Source of the DNA: an uncultured Collinsella sp.
Lineage (GTDB): Bacteria; Actinomycetota; Coriobacteriia; Coriobacteriales; Coriobacteriaceae
Reading direction: 5' to 3'
Assembly: GCA_900552385.1 (NCBI GenBank)
Contig: URZI01000003.1
Span: forward strand, 62,001 to 126,000
DNA: 64,000 bases
A program made the position numbers and the translations under genes. A model generated the notes under the pieces. The model did not search any database and was not told the DNA's origin. It worked only from the letters and a program-made list of their open reading frames with translations. Below, one piece after another: positions 36,398 through 46,233 of the stretch; position 1 is the stretch's first letter, and each line of letters opens with the position of its first letter.

Positions 36398-36871
36398 ATG
36401 AATGACTTTATGAAGGGTCGCAATGGTGCCGATGAACTCACCATCGTGATGGGTTTTGCCGGCATCGTCATCGCGATGATCGGATCGATAGCCCGCATCC
36501 AGTGGCTCAGCTGGATTGCCATCGCCGTAATCGTGATTGGCGTGCTGCGCGGCCTGTCCAAAAATATCGACGCACGTCGCAAGGAGAACGAGGCCTTTGT
36601 CGCCGCGACTGCAAACGTACCCGGCTTGGGCAAGTTTGTAGCTAGCTTGGGCGGCGGAGCTGCAGCGGCCAGCACCTCACGCGCAGCCGGCACCAGTAAG
36701 GAAGACTTTGAGCGTGCCAAGCGCACGGCCAAGAAGATGTGGAAGGGGCGCAAGACCACGGCATACCTCAAGTGCCCCAACTGCGGCCAGATGCTCTCCG
36801 TCCCCAAGGGCAAGGGCAAGATCCGCGTCACCTGCCCCAAGTGCCACGCCAAGATGGAAACCCGCTCCTAG
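36398..36871 (+). CDS. Small membrane protein with C-terminal zinc ribbon
   Basis: A 157-residue protein not assigned to a named family. Two membrane helices (about residues 13-32 and 34-52) are followed by a basic linker, an Ala/Ser-rich stretch and a C-terminal zinc ribbon, CPNCGQML...CPKCHAK. The start at 36398 has GAAAGG upstream. Both helices at the N-terminus with a ribbon at the cytoplasmic end suggest a membrane-tethered binding or assembly protein. Monocistronic, with a strong terminator. Function not inferable. Confidence 0.75.
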   Translation: MNDFMKGRNGADELTIVMGFAGIVIAMIGSIARIQWLSWIAIAVIVIGVLRGLSKNIDARRKENEAFVAATANVPGLGKFVASLGGGAAAASTSRAAGTSKEDFERAKRTAKKMWKGRKTTAYLKCPNCGQMLSVPKGKGKIRVTCPKCHAKMETRS

Positions 36872-36934
36872 CGCCCGCACGCGGGACAAATTAATCAGGT
36901 TTGTTTGTCCCAAATCTTAAGTATTTGTTCGATA

Positions 36935-36973
36935 AAAAAGCCGAGGCCTCGTGTTGAGACCTCGGCTTTTTGT
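36935..36973. terminator. Bidirectional terminator
   Basis: GCCGAGGCCTC/GAGACCTCGGC arms flanked by A6 on the left and T5 on the right, between converging genes. Confidence 0.9.
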
Positions 36974-37004
36974 ATGCGGCAACGGAGCTGTCCCTTTGTC
37001 ACAT

Positions 37005-38375
37005 CTACGCCACGCCGTCGCGGGCGAGCTCCTCGGCCAACGCCTCGGCCGGCATGGCCATAATCGCGTCGAGCTCGTTATCAACCTCGGGAATGCGCTT
37101 CACCTTGAGCTTGCGTACCAGATCGCCGCGACACATCACGTGCATCGGCTCACGCAGAGCGCACAGGTCATCGAGCGGGTTCTCGCGCGTCACCAGGATA
37201 TCGGCGGCCTTGCCGCACTCGATTGTGCCGGTCTCGCCGCCCAGCCCCAGCAGCTCGGCGTTGACTTGCGTAGCCGTATGCAGTGCGAAGGCGTTGCTCA
37301 CGCCGACATACTTGGCAAAATAGGCCACCTCACGCCACATGTCGTACTGCGTCACGAACGGGCAGCTCGAGTCCGTGCCCAGACCCACCTTAACGCCAGC
37401 TTCCAGTGCAGCACGAGCGCTCTCGATAATACCCGAGCACACGATATCGCCGTTCTTCTTTTGCGTATCGGTCGAATGGGTCTTTTTCGGGTCGAGCAAT
37501 ACAAACGGCAGCGCCGGGCTGATAGTGCAGGTAACACTGGGCGCACGCCCCTCGAGTTGCGTGCCCGCGGCGCCACGGTACAGCTCCAGAATCTCGGGCG
37601 TCAACGGAGCGCCGTGCTCAATCGTGTCAACGCCGGCCTCAAGCGCGGCCTTCACGCCCTCGGTACTCTCGACATGGGCCATAACCGGCAGGCTCACCTC
37701 GTGCGCAGCCTTGCACGCCGCCGCGGCAACCTCGACCGGCATGCGCAGCACGCCCGGCTCACCCACCTCGGTGGCGTCGAACACGCCGCCCGTTACGAAC
37801 AGCTTAATGACGTCGGCACCGCGCGCATACAGGTCGCGCACCTGTTCGGCTGCCTCGGCGGGACTGTTTGCCACCTGGGCGAACAAGCCCGCACCATGGC
37901 CGCCCGGCACCGTGACGCCCGTTCCCGGCGCCACCAGGCGAGGACCTTGATACTTGCCGGCGTCGATGGCATTACGAACGGCGATGTCGGCAAACAGTGG
38001 GTCGCCCGCGCCGCGCACCGTGGTCACGCCGCTTGCCAGCTGCTGTTGGGCGCTGCCCTTAAGAATATGGCGCACGATGGCGCGCCCCACGGGATTATCG
38101 AGCTTCTTCATCAGCGCGCCTGCATCGCCCGCCGAAACCGGCTTGCCCGAACCGCACAGATGCACATGCATATTGATGAGGCCTGGCATGAGATACGCAC
38201 CTGCCAGGTCGATGACCTCGGCACCTGCAGGCGCCTGCGCCACAGCACTCGGCCCCATCCACGTGATGAGACCGCGCTCAACGGCCACGGCCATGTCGGG
38301 CTGCGGCTCCATATGTTCCGAACCATCCAGGACGGTCGCATTGATAAACAACGTGGAACGATCGGCAGACGCCAT
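37005..38375 (-). CDS. Amidohydrolase-family metal-dependent hydrolase
   Basis: A 456-residue amidohydrolase of the imidazolonepropionase/prolidase-like branch. Metal-binding HVH in MPGLINMHVHLCG, probable bridging Lys in DVIKLFVTGG, His in LPVMAHVES and DTIEHG, and Asp in LGTDSSCPF. The N-terminal beta domain (LFINATVLDG) and C-terminal GTIECGKAADILV complete the composite barrel. The start at 38375 has GGGAGGAG upstream. Substrate unknown; Xaa-Pro or Xaa-Arg dipeptidase activity is typical of near relatives. Monocistronic. Confidence 0.85.
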   Translation of the reverse strand: MASADRSTLFINATVLDGSEHMEPQPDMAVAVERGLITWMGPSAVAQAPAGAEVIDLAGAYLMPGLINMHVHLCGSGKPVSAGDAGALMKKLDNPVGRAIVRHILKGSAQQQLASGVTTVRGAGDPLFADIAVRNAIDAGKYQGPRLVAPGTGVTVPGGHGAGLFAQVANSPAEAAEQVRDLYARGADVIKLFVTGGVFDATEVGEPGVLRMPVEVAAAACKAAHEVSLPVMAHVESTEGVKAALEAGVDTIEHGAPLTPEILELYRGAAGTQLEGRAPSVTCTISPALPFVLLDPKKTHSTDTQKKNGDIVCSGIIESARAALEAGVKVGLGTDSSCPFVTQYDMWREVAYFAKYVGVSNAFALHTATQVNAELLGLGGETGTIECGKAADILVTRENPLDDLCALREPMHVMCRGDLVRKLKVKRIPEVDNELDAIMAMPAEALAEELARDGVA

Positions 38376-38524
38376 ATCGAGCTCCTCCCTCACGATTAAC
38401 TTGAACATTTGTCCATTATCACCTAATGCAGCGACCTAAAGTCGAACATATCGGTTAACGGAGGGAAGAGGGGATGTGGGGGACGGAATACGTTGCAGCC
38501 CCACCCCGGCAACATCAGGGGAAT

Positions 38525-38582
38525 GTCTCGATCTGTAACAGTTACGGGCTCAAACAGCCGCCAAACGTTACAGATTGAGACA
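38525..38582. repeat. Palindromic repeat family 2, copy
   Basis: TGTCTCGATCTGTAAC ... GTTACAGATTGAGACA; nearly perfect 16-bp arms. Confidence 0.88.
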
Positions 38583-38617
38583 AAGTCAGGGCAGCAGGGC
38601 GACACCAGTCACATCCC

Positions 38618-39325
38618 CTACTCCCACTCCTGCTCGTAGATGTTGAGGGACTTTACGTAGCGCCCCTGGGCGCCCATGATGTCGCGGACCAGGCGCAAAA
38701 AGAAGCTGATACGCGAGGTGTCGAAGCCATCTTCTAGGTCTTCCGGATGGACGGCGCCGGGCCCGTCGATCGCTGTATCGCTCAGGCGCGCTATGTCGTA
38801 GAGGTAGAGCTGCCCCGCCGTCAGCCAGACATCGTCGACGCAGGCGAGGCGCACCGCAATCGCACCGTCGCTCCAATGCTCCTTTTGCACGATATGCGGG
38901 TCGTAGACATCAAAGCGACGGTCGGTGCGCGTATCCTTCAGCGCAACCGTGCCGTTCGCAGGATCCTTGCCCAAAATGCCAAAGCGCGAGAAATACTGTG
39001 TGTCGCGCACCTGCTCGAGCCGCTTGAGCGAGGCAGGCGAAAGCGATGCCGGTGGCTCGTCAACATACAGCTCGAGCAGCGTCTTGCCATGGCGATAGGG
39101 GCGCTCGAAGAGCAGCCAATCGGTAAATGCCATGTTGTAGGCCATGATTTCGTTTTGCGAAGGCTCGGTGCAATAGCTGAGCCACGGGTCGACAATGATC
39201 TCGAACTGTTCGCGCGCCGGCTCCAAAAACTGGAACTTCCGCAGCATCCAAAAATGGGCCATGTCGGCAATATCGTTGCCGACGGCTTCGGCCAGCTGCG
39301 CTCGATCTAAAGCGTGATCAGTCAT
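38618..39325 (-). CDS. Protein of unknown function
   Basis: A 235-residue soluble protein with no family I recognise. It is acidic and rich in aromatic residues (HFWMLRKFQFLE, IVDPWLSYC, DWLLFERPY). It has no signal peptide, membrane helix or obvious catalytic motif. Codon use and a GAGGAGG before the ATG at 39325 support it as a real gene. Some local resemblance to SEC-C-associated or DUF-type cytoplasmic proteins is too weak to use. Flanked by a family 2 palindrome and a 354-bp gap, so likely monocistronic. Confidence 0.7.
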   Translation of the reverse strand: MTDHALDRAQLAEAVGNDIADMAHFWMLRKFQFLEPAREQFEIIVDPWLSYCTEPSQNEIMAYNMAFTDWLLFERPYRHGKTLLELYVDEPPASLSPASLKRLEQVRDTQYFSRFGILGKDPANGTVALKDTRTDRRFDVYDPHIVQKEHWSDGAIAVRLACVDDVWLTAGQLYLYDIARLSDTAIDGPGAVHPEDLEDGFDTSRISFFLRLVRDIMGAQGRYVKSLNIYEQEWE

Positions 39326-39614
39326 GGCATCCTCCTCAAACTGATGGACCTCAATTTGAGCTTACGAGGAGGGTGGGCAGCCACGACCAGCGCGGGCAAA
39401 ATAGGCCTCCGGCTGCAAACCAGATGCTGACCAAACACTTGACGGGATGCTTGACCGAAAATGCGCACCGCTACAAAACCGCAGGTAAACATAGACGGCC
39501 AACCCGTCCTTTTGAGCCAGATACCCACAGCCACCACAGAAACAACAGGTGACCACAGCCCAAGAAGTCGACAAATGAACACCCGTACGTCGACAAACGA
39601 GCAAATCGCTCGCA
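39326..39614. other. Non-coding stretch, nothing recognised
   Basis: No gene, RNA or clear promoter pair recognised in this stretch upstream of the unknown gene. Confidence 0.4.
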
Positions 39615-39668
39615 AAGAACGTCCCCAACGACTAGACAAAAAAATGACTAGTCATTGGGGACGTTCTT
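39615..39668 (-). terminator. Hairpin after gltD
   Basis: AAGAACGTCCCCAACGACTAG (39615-39635) and CTAGTCATTGGGGACGTTCTT (39648-39668), two mismatches over 21 bp, with A7 in the loop. A long palindrome 11 bp beyond the gltD stop; terminator or another small repeat. Confidence 0.6.
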
Positions 39669-39679
39669 AAATGACTACG

Positions 39680-41161
39680 TTACAGCTCCAGCGCATCGGC
39701 GACTTCGGCTGCGCAGGCCAGGGCATCGGCCATGGCGTTTACCACGAGCGAGCTGCCGTTGCGAGCATCACCCGCCACATACACCGGCGCGGCATCCGCG
39801 GCGACGCCGTCGACACGGGCCGCAAGGTGCGAGCCCTCGGCAGCCATCACCGGCAGCGGACGACCAGCAGTGGCAACGGGCACGCCAACGGCGTCGAACA
39901 CACCGTGCTCCGGGCCCGTAAAGCCGCAGGCGATGAGCACCAACTGCGCCGGCACCTCGTGCTCGGAGCCCGCGATGCGCTCCGGCTTACCGGCCGACCA
40001 GTCCAGATTGACCACACGCAGACCCGCGGCCGCGCCTTTCTTGTCCAGCAGCACCTCGAGGGTATCCACGCCCCAGGCGCGCATCTCGCCACCCATGGCA
40101 GCGATAGCCTCCTGCTGGCCGTAGTCGGTCTTCTTCACATTGGGCCACTGCGGCCAGGGGTTGCTCGCCGCGCGCTTATCGGGCGCCGCCGGCAAAAACT
40201 CAAACTGACGCACGCTGCGCGCACCCTGGCGCACCGCGGTACCCACGCAGTCGTTGCCGGTATCGCCGCCGCCAATGACCACGACGTCCAGGCCGCGCGC
40301 GTTCACCGCGGGCTCGCCGCCATCGAGCACCGAGACGGTCGAAGCCGTCAAATAGTCCACGGCATACACCACGCCGGGAGCGTCAATGTTCGCAGCCGAA
40401 AGCCCGCGCGGGGCACGGGCACCAGCAGCCACCACGACAGCGTCAAAGCCATCGAGCTTGGCTGCCACCGCAGGGTCCGTCACATCTGCGCTCAGCTCAA
40501 ACACAATGCCCAGCTCGCGCATGAGCGCCACGCGACGCTCGACCACGGACTTCCCGAGCTTCATGTTGGGAATGCCATACATAAGCAAACCGCCCGAACG
40601 GTCGTCACGCTCAAACACCGTCACGCGGGCGCCGCGACGCGCGAGCTCCCATGCTGCCACCAGACCAGCAGGACCGGAGCCCACCACGGCGACCGTGGGT
40701 GCGCCCTCCCCCGCCGGCTCAAAGCGACGCGGGCCACCGTTTGCCCATTCGTGGTCGCTGATCGCACGCTCGTTGTCATGGATCGTCGTGGGCTGACCGT
40801 CGACCGACCCCAAGTTGCATGCGGCCTCGCACAGCGCCGGGCACACGCGACTCGTGAACTCGGGCATGGGCGAGGTGAGCGACAGACGCTCGGTAGCCTC
40901 GTCCCAGCGGCCGCGGTACACCAGCTCATTCCACTCGGGAATCAGGTTGTGCAGCGGGCAGCCGCTCGGGTGTGCCTTGCCAAAGCTCGCGCCCATCTGG
41001 CAAAACGCCACGCCGCACATCATGCAACGGCTCGCCTGGGCGCGACGTGCATCGTCATCGAGCTCCACGTACAGCGGATCAAAATCATGGCTGCGCTCCT
41101 CCACGGGACGAAGCTCGTGGGTCACGCGATCGATATCAAGAAAAGCACCGGGCTTACCCAT
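39680..41161 (-). CDS. gltD: Glutamate synthase, small subunit
   Basis: A 493-residue FAD protein that feeds NADPH electrons to GltB. N-terminal Fe-S cysteines in RCMMCGVAFCQ and RVCPALCEAAC; FAD motif VAVVGSGPAGLVAAWE; NADPH motif VVVIGGGDTGNDC; C-terminal YVAGDAR. Length is normal. It follows gltB with a 5-nt gap, so the two are co-translated. The paralogous domain in the hydrogenase partner at 18504-20336 differs by its extra Fe-S modules. Confidence 0.95.
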   Translation of the reverse strand: MGKPGAFLDIDRVTHELRPVEERSHDFDPLYVELDDDARRAQASRCMMCGVAFCQMGASFGKAHPSGCPLHNLIPEWNELVYRGRWDEATERLSLTSPMPEFTSRVCPALCEAACNLGSVDGQPTTIHDNERAISDHEWANGGPRRFEPAGEGAPTVAVVGSGPAGLVAAWELARRGARVTVFERDDRSGGLLMYGIPNMKLGKSVVERRVALMRELGIVFELSADVTDPAVAAKLDGFDAVVVAAGARAPRGLSAANIDAPGVVYAVDYLTASTVSVLDGGEPAVNARGLDVVVIGGGDTGNDCVGTAVRQGARSVRQFEFLPAAPDKRAASNPWPQWPNVKKTDYGQQEAIAAMGGEMRAWGVDTLEVLLDKKGAAAGLRVVNLDWSAGKPERIAGSEHEVPAQLVLIACGFTGPEHGVFDAVGVPVATAGRPLPVMAAEGSHLAARVDGVAADAAPVYVAGDARNGSSLVVNAMADALACAAEVADALEL

Positions 41162-41166
41162 GGCAC

Positions 41167-44100
41167 TTACGCCTCCTTCTTGGTCGAAGCAACAGAACCG
41201 GTAGCGGCCACGGGCGCAGCGCCCGCGCCAGCGACACCACCCGCCACATCAAAGCGAGCGACATCGGCGGCGTCGGCGCGACCGGTCACAATGTCAAACG
41301 CCAGCTCCTCGGCCTGCGCATGCGTCTTGCCGACGGCCTCGGCGGCGGCGACAATCGCCAGCACGCGCTCGTACTCGGTTGGAATGACCTTCACAAAGTG
41401 CTTGCTCATCGTCTCAAAGCTGTAGAGCAGCTTAATGCCGCGCGGGCTCTGCGTCGCGTCCACGTGCTCCTGGATGAGCTCGCGAATCTGCGCCAGCTCA
41501 CCGGCCGTCGGGGCTTTAAGCTCAACGCTCTCGTGGTTCACACGGGCATCGAGCGTGCCGTACTGGTCAAAGACGTAAGCCACGCCGCCCGTCATGCCGG
41601 CGGCGAAGTTCTGCCCGACCTCGCCCAGGATGAGCGCCAGACCTCCCGTCATGTACTCGCAGCCATGGTTGCCGCAGCCCTCGACCACCACGGTGGCACC
41701 GGAGTTGCGTACGCCAAAGCGCTGGCCGGCCAGGCCGTTAATGAAGCCGCGACCGCTCGTAGCGCCAAAGAACGCAACGTTGCCCACGATGATGTTCTCG
41801 TCGAACTTGTAGGTCGCATGCGGGTTGGGGCGCACCGACACCTCGCCGCCCGAAAGGCCCTTGCCAAAGTAGTCGTTGGCGTCGCCGCACACGTTGAGCG
41901 TAATGCCGCGCGGCAGGAAGGCGCCAAAGCTCTGACCGGCCGAACCATCGCAATCGATGGTGATGGAGCCGGCGGGCAGGCCCTCGGGATGCGCCTTGGT
42001 CACCGCGTTGCCCAAGATGGTGCCCACGCAGCGGTTGACGTTGGCGATATCGGCGCGAAAGCGAATCGGACGCAGGTGCGCACGGGCATCGGCCGTATAG
42101 GGCACAAACAACGTGGAGTCGAGCGTCTTATCGAGCTCGCTGTCCGCAGCCATCTGGGGCAGGAAGTGACAGCCGTCGGCGCCCGGGATGTGGGCACCAA
42201 ACTCACAGGTCGCGCTTGCCAGCACGGGCGACAGATCGAGCAGGTTGGCCTTGCGGTTGCCCGGGACCTCGATCTGGCGCAGGCACTCGGGATGGCCGAC
42301 CATCTCGTCGACGGTGCGGAAGCCCAGGCTCGCCATGACCTCGCGCAGCTGCTCGGCAACAAAGAGCATAAAGTGCTCGACGTGCTCCGGCTTGCCGCGG
42401 AAGCCGCGACGCAGGCGACAGTTTTGCGTGGCGATGCCGGCCGGGCAGGTATCCTGCTGGCAGTCGCGCTGCATGAGGCAGCCCATGGAGATGAGCGGCA
42501 TGGTCGCAAAGCCAAACTCCTCGGCACCCAGCAGGCAGGCGACGGCAACATCGGTGCCGTCCATGAGCTTGCCGTCGGCCTCGAGCACCACGCGCGAGCG
42601 CAGGCCGTTTTGCAGCAGCGTCTGCTGGGCCTCGGCAAGGCCAAGCTCCAGCGGCAGACCGGCGTGCCAGATCGAATCGCGCGCCGCGGCACCGGAGCCG
42701 CCGTTGTGGCCGCTGATCAAGATCTTGTCGGCGGCACCCTTGGCCACACCGGTGGCGATGGTGCCGACACCGGCCTCGCTGACCAGCTTGACCGACACGC
42801 GAGCGCCGGGGTTGGCGTTCTTAAGATCGAAGATCAGCTCTGCCAGATCCTCGATGGAGTAGATGTCGTGGTGCGGCGGAGGCGAGATCAGGCCGATGCC
42901 GGGCGTGGACTGACGGACCTCGGCAATCCAGGGGTAGACCTTCTTGCCGGGCAGGTGACCACCCTCGCCAGGCTTGGCGCCCTGGGCCATCTTGATCTGA
43001 ATCTCGAAGGCGCTGCACAGGTAGCGGCTCGTCACGCCAAAGCGCGCGCTTGCCACCTGCTTGATGGCGGAGTTCTTGGAGTCACCGTTGGCCAGCGGGG
43101 TCTCTCGGCGCGGATCCTCGCCGCCCTCGCCGGAGTTGGAACGGCCGTGCAGGCGGTTCATGGCGATGGCCATGCACTCGTGTGCCTCTTTGCTGATGGA
43201 ACCGTACGACATGGCGCCGGTGTTAAAGCGGCGGACGATGTTGAGCGCGGGCTCGACCTCGTCGAGTGCCACCGGGGTGCGGCCGCCGGCATCAAAGTCC
43301 AGCAGGTCGCGCAGGCGCACGGCACGGCCGGTGCGGTGCAGGCGGGCGCTGCACTCCTTAAAGGTGTCGTAGCTGTCCTCGCGGCAGGCGGTCTGCAGCA
43401 GGTAGACGGTCTGCGGGTCGATAAGGTGATCCTCGCCGCCGAGCGGGCGCCACTTGGTCAGACCCAGCGTGGGCAGCTGATCGGGAGCCGGGCTCTTGAG
43501 GATAGCGAGCGCGGCGTCGTAGCGCTCATTTTGCTCGCGCTCGACGTCCTCGATACCCATACCGCCCACACGGCTCACCGTACCGGCAAAGTACGCGTTG
43601 ACGAACTCCGGCGTAAAGCCCACGGCCTCGAAGATCTGCGCCGAATGGTAGCTCTGCACCGTGGAGATGCCCATCTTTGACATGATGGAGACAATGCCGG
43701 CAGTCGCAGCCTTATTGTAGTTGGCGATGCCCTGCTCGGCCGTCACGTCCAGGTCGCCGCGTGCCGCCAGATCGCGGATGCACGCATGTGCGTTGTACGG
43801 ATAGATGCCGCTCGCGGAGTAGCCCACCAGTGCCGCAAAGTCGTGCGGGGACACGGCGTCGCCGCACTCCACCACGATATCGGCAAAGGTGCGCACGCCA
43901 GCGCGGATCAGATGGTTGTGCACGCAGCCCACGGCAAGCAGCGACGGCACGGGCACCTCGCCCGCTTCGGCGCGATCGCTCAACACCACGATGTTCACGC
44001 CGTCGCGGACCGCAGCCTCAACGTCCTCTGCGAGCTGTTTGAGTGCAGCCTGCAGCGCGCCCTCGCCGGCATCGCGGCGGTAGACGGCACGGAAGCGACG

Positions 44101-45873
44101 GGTCTTAAAGCCCACGCGGTCGATGGCGCAGATACGCTCGAACTCCTCCTCGTTGAGCAGCGGACGCTCCAGACGCACCAGCTGGCAGGCCGTGCGGGAG
44201 TCCTCGAGCAGGTTGCCGTGGTTGCCCAGGTAGAGCGTGGTCGAGGTGACCATATGCTCGCGTAGGGCGTCGATCGGCGGGTTCGTGACCTGAGCGAACA
44301 GCTGATAGAAGTAGTCAAAGAACGAGCGCGTCTTCTTGGACAGGCAGGCCAGCGGCGCGTCGATGCCCATCGAGGCGAGCGGGGCCTTACCCTGCTGGGC
44401 CATGGGACGCACGACCTCGTCGACGTCATCCCAGTGGTAGCCGAGCTTGGCCATTCGCACGGCGGCGGACACCTCGGCGTCCTCGGCGGGCGCTGCCGCA
44501 ACGGGCTCATCGAGCGCGTCAACGGTCAGCGTCTCCTCGGCAATCCAGTCGCGGTAGGGCTTTTCCTTGGCATAGCGGGCACGCAGCTCGTCGTTGTAGA
44601 TGACGCGCCCGCGGGCAAAATCGACCTCGAGCATCTGGCCCGGTCCCAGACAGCCGCTCGTCAGGATGTTCTCGGGGCTCACCTCGATGGTGCCCACCTC
44701 GCTTGCCAGCATAAAGCGGCCGTCGCGCGTCACATAGTAGCGGGCGGGACGCAGGCCGTTGCGGTCGAGGGCAGCGCCCAGCGTGCGACCGTCGGTAAAG
44801 GCGATGGCGGCCGGACCGTCCCACGGCTCCATGAGCATGGACTGGTAGGCGTCGTAGGCGCGGCGCTCCTCACTCAGGCTGTCGTTGTGGTCCCACGGCT
44901 CGGGCAACAGCATGGACGCGGCACGCGTAAGCGGGCGACCGTTCATGACCAAAAACTCAAGCACGTTGTCCAGAATCGCGGAATCGGAGCCCTCGCGGTT
45001 GATGATGGGCATCACGCGCTCAAGATCATGCTGCAGCACGGGACTGTACAGGTTGGGCTCGCGGGCGCGGATCCAGTTGACGTTGCCCTTGAGGGTGTTG
45101 ATCTCGCCGTTGTGGATGATAAAGCGGTTGGGGTGCGCGCGCTCCCAGCTGGGTGTAGTGTTGGTGGAGTAGCGCGAGTGGACGAGCGCCACGGCCGTTT
45201 TGACGGCGGCGTCGTTGAGATCGATGAAGAAGCGGCGCATCTGCGTGGCGACCAGCATGCCCTTGTACACGATGGTGCGCGAGCTCATGGAGCACACGTA
45301 GAAGATCTTGTCGCGCAGGGCGAACTCGGCGTCGGCCTTCTTTTCGATGGTGCGGCGGCACACATACAGACGGCGCTCGAAGGCGTCGCCCGCCGGCGTG
45401 TCGTCCGGACGGCCCAGGAAGGCCTGCAGGATAGTGGGCATGCAGGCGCGGGCCGTCTCACCCAGATCGTGCGGGTCGACCGGCACCTCGCGCCAAAAGA
45501 GCAGCGGCACGCCAGCCTCGGCGCAGCCCTCCTCAAACACGCGACGGGCATCCTCTACGCCCTTGTCGTCCTGCGGGAAGAACAGCATGGCCACGCCATA
45601 GTCGCCCTCTGCCGGCAGAATCTGGCCGCACTTTTGAGCCTCTTTGCGGAAAAAGTGATGCGGAACCTGAAACAGGATGCCGGCGCCGTCGCCGGTGTTC
45701 TTCTCGAGTCCCGTACCGCCGCGGTGCTCCAAGTTGACCAGAATGGACAGCGCATCGTCCAGAATCTGGTGATGGCGCTCACCGTTGATATCGGCAAGCG
45801 CGCCGATGCCACATGCATCGTGGTCGAATTCGGGGCGATAAAGGCCCTGCTGCTGAGCGGAATCTGCCTGCAT
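41167..45873 (-). CDS. gltB: Glutamate synthase, large subunit
   Basis: A 1568-residue enzyme making two glutamates from glutamine and 2-oxoglutarate. The class II amidotransferase nucleophile is C21 in HDACGIGALAD, so about 20 residues would be removed as a propeptide. The FMN/synthase domain has KPGEGGHLPGKKV, ISGHNGGSGAA, and the 3Fe-4S ligands in CLMQRDCQQDTCPAGIATQ. The C-terminal GXGXG helix (NCGCE-type, here GCGNHGCEYM) is present. GGGGAGG lies upstream of the ATG. Operon with gltD. Confidence 0.96.
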   Translation of the reverse strand: MQADSAQQQGLYRPEFDHDACGIGALADINGERHHQILDDALSILVNLEHRGGTGLEKNTGDGAGILFQVPHHFFRKEAQKCGQILPAEGDYGVAMLFFPQDDKGVEDARRVFEEGCAEAGVPLLFWREVPVDPHDLGETARACMPTILQAFLGRPDDTPAGDAFERRLYVCRRTIEKKADAEFALRDKIFYVCSMSSRTIVYKGMLVATQMRRFFIDLNDAAVKTAVALVHSRYSTNTTPSWERAHPNRFIIHNGEINTLKGNVNWIRAREPNLYSPVLQHDLERVMPIINREGSDSAILDNVLEFLVMNGRPLTRAASMLLPEPWDHNDSLSEERRAYDAYQSMLMEPWDGPAAIAFTDGRTLGAALDRNGLRPARYYVTRDGRFMLASEVGTIEVSPENILTSGCLGPGQMLEVDFARGRVIYNDELRARYAKEKPYRDWIAEETLTVDALDEPVAAAPAEDAEVSAAVRMAKLGYHWDDVDEVVRPMAQQGKAPLASMGIDAPLACLSKKTRSFFDYFYQLFAQVTNPPIDALREHMVTSTTLYLGNHGNLLEDSRTACQLVRLERPLLNEEEFERICAIDRVGFKTRRFRAVYRRDAGEGALQAALKQLAEDVEAAVRDGVNIVVLSDRAEAGEVPVPSLLAVGCVHNHLIRAGVRTFADIVVECGDAVSPHDFAALVGYSASGIYPYNAHACIRDLAARGDLDVTAEQGIANYNKAATAGIVSIMSKMGISTVQSYHSAQIFEAVGFTPEFVNAYFAGTVSRVGGMGIEDVEREQNERYDAALAILKSPAPDQLPTLGLTKWRPLGGEDHLIDPQTVYLLQTACREDSYDTFKECSARLHRTGRAVRLRDLLDFDAGGRTPVALDEVEPALNIVRRFNTGAMSYGSISKEAHECMAIAMNRLHGRSNSGEGGEDPRRETPLANGDSKNSAIKQVASARFGVTSRYLCSAFEIQIKMAQGAKPGEGGHLPGKKVYPWIAEVRQSTPGIGLISPPPHHDIYSIEDLAELIFDLKNANPGARVSVKLVSEAGVGTIATGVAKGAADKILISGHNGGSGAAARDSIWHAGLPLELGLAEAQQTLLQNGLRSRVVLEADGKLMDGTDVAVACLLGAEEFGFATMPLISMGCLMQRDCQQDTCPAGIATQNCRLRRGFRGKPEHVEHFMLFVAEQLREVMASLGFRTVDEMVGHPECLRQIEVPGNRKANLLDLSPVLASATCEFGAHIPGADGCHFLPQMAADSELDKTLDSTLFVPYTADARAHLRPIRFRADIANVNRCVGTILGNAVTKAHPEGLPAGSITIDCDGSAGQSFGAFLPRGITLNVCGDANDYFGKGLSGGEVSVRPNPHATYKFDENIIVGNVAFFGATSGRGFINGLAGQRFGVRNSGATVVVEGCGNHGCEYMTGGLALILGEVGQNFAAGMTGGVAYVFDQYGTLDARVNHESVELKAPTAGELAQIRELIQEHVDATQSPRGIKLLYSFETMSKHFVKVIPTEYERVLAIVAAAEAVGKTHAQAEELAFDIVTGRADAADVARFDVAGGVAGAGAAPVAATGSVASTKKEA

Positions 45874-46054
45874 CGCGATCCTCCCCTAGGTGTTAGACAG
45901 TCAGTTGATTAGGCATACTAGGTGCATCGCCGGCCCGTTGTGTTTCCCGCCCGTTTCGAAACAATCGCGTAACGCACGCCCTACGAGTGGACACCGCCGA
46001 GCTCAAGACGACAACAAGGGCCCCAAGTTCGACCTGTAAGCTCACCGCTTCAAA
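45874..46054. other. Divergent intergenic region (gltB / mntH), left part
   Basis: No gene seen. It must hold the gltB promoter; I find no clear hexamer pair. Confidence 0.4.
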
Positions 46055-46114
46055 CATCTCAATCTGTAACAGTAAGACCCAATTTCCATCCCTAGTTGTT
46101 ACAGATCAAGACAT
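46055..46114. repeat. Palindromic repeat family 2, copy
   Basis: CATCTCAATCTGTAACAG ... TTGTTACAGATCAAGACAT. Confidence 0.85.
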
Positions 46115-46157
46115 TTCGCAGCCCCCTTTCACCATCCTATTCAAATACAGCAATTTT

Positions 46158-46197
46158 GTTAGTCTTGATTAACTTTTGAGCCTAAAACGGGTATCCT
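46158..46197 (+). promoter_or_regulatory. mntH promoter with dyad
   Basis: -35 TTAACT (46169-46174), -10 TATCCT (46192-46197), 17-bp spacing. An imperfect palindrome GTTAGTCTTGATTAAC (46158-46173) covers the -35, a place where a DtxR/MntR-type repressor could sit; the regulator itself is not in the window. Confidence 0.45.
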
Positions 46198-46233
46198 TTC
46201 CGGCGCCAAGCAAACGGCACGCAGGAGCGCACC

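Noticed and set aside
40972..43680. Open frame of 902 codons on the plus strand
   Set aside because: Antisense to gltB/gltD; same shadow composition.
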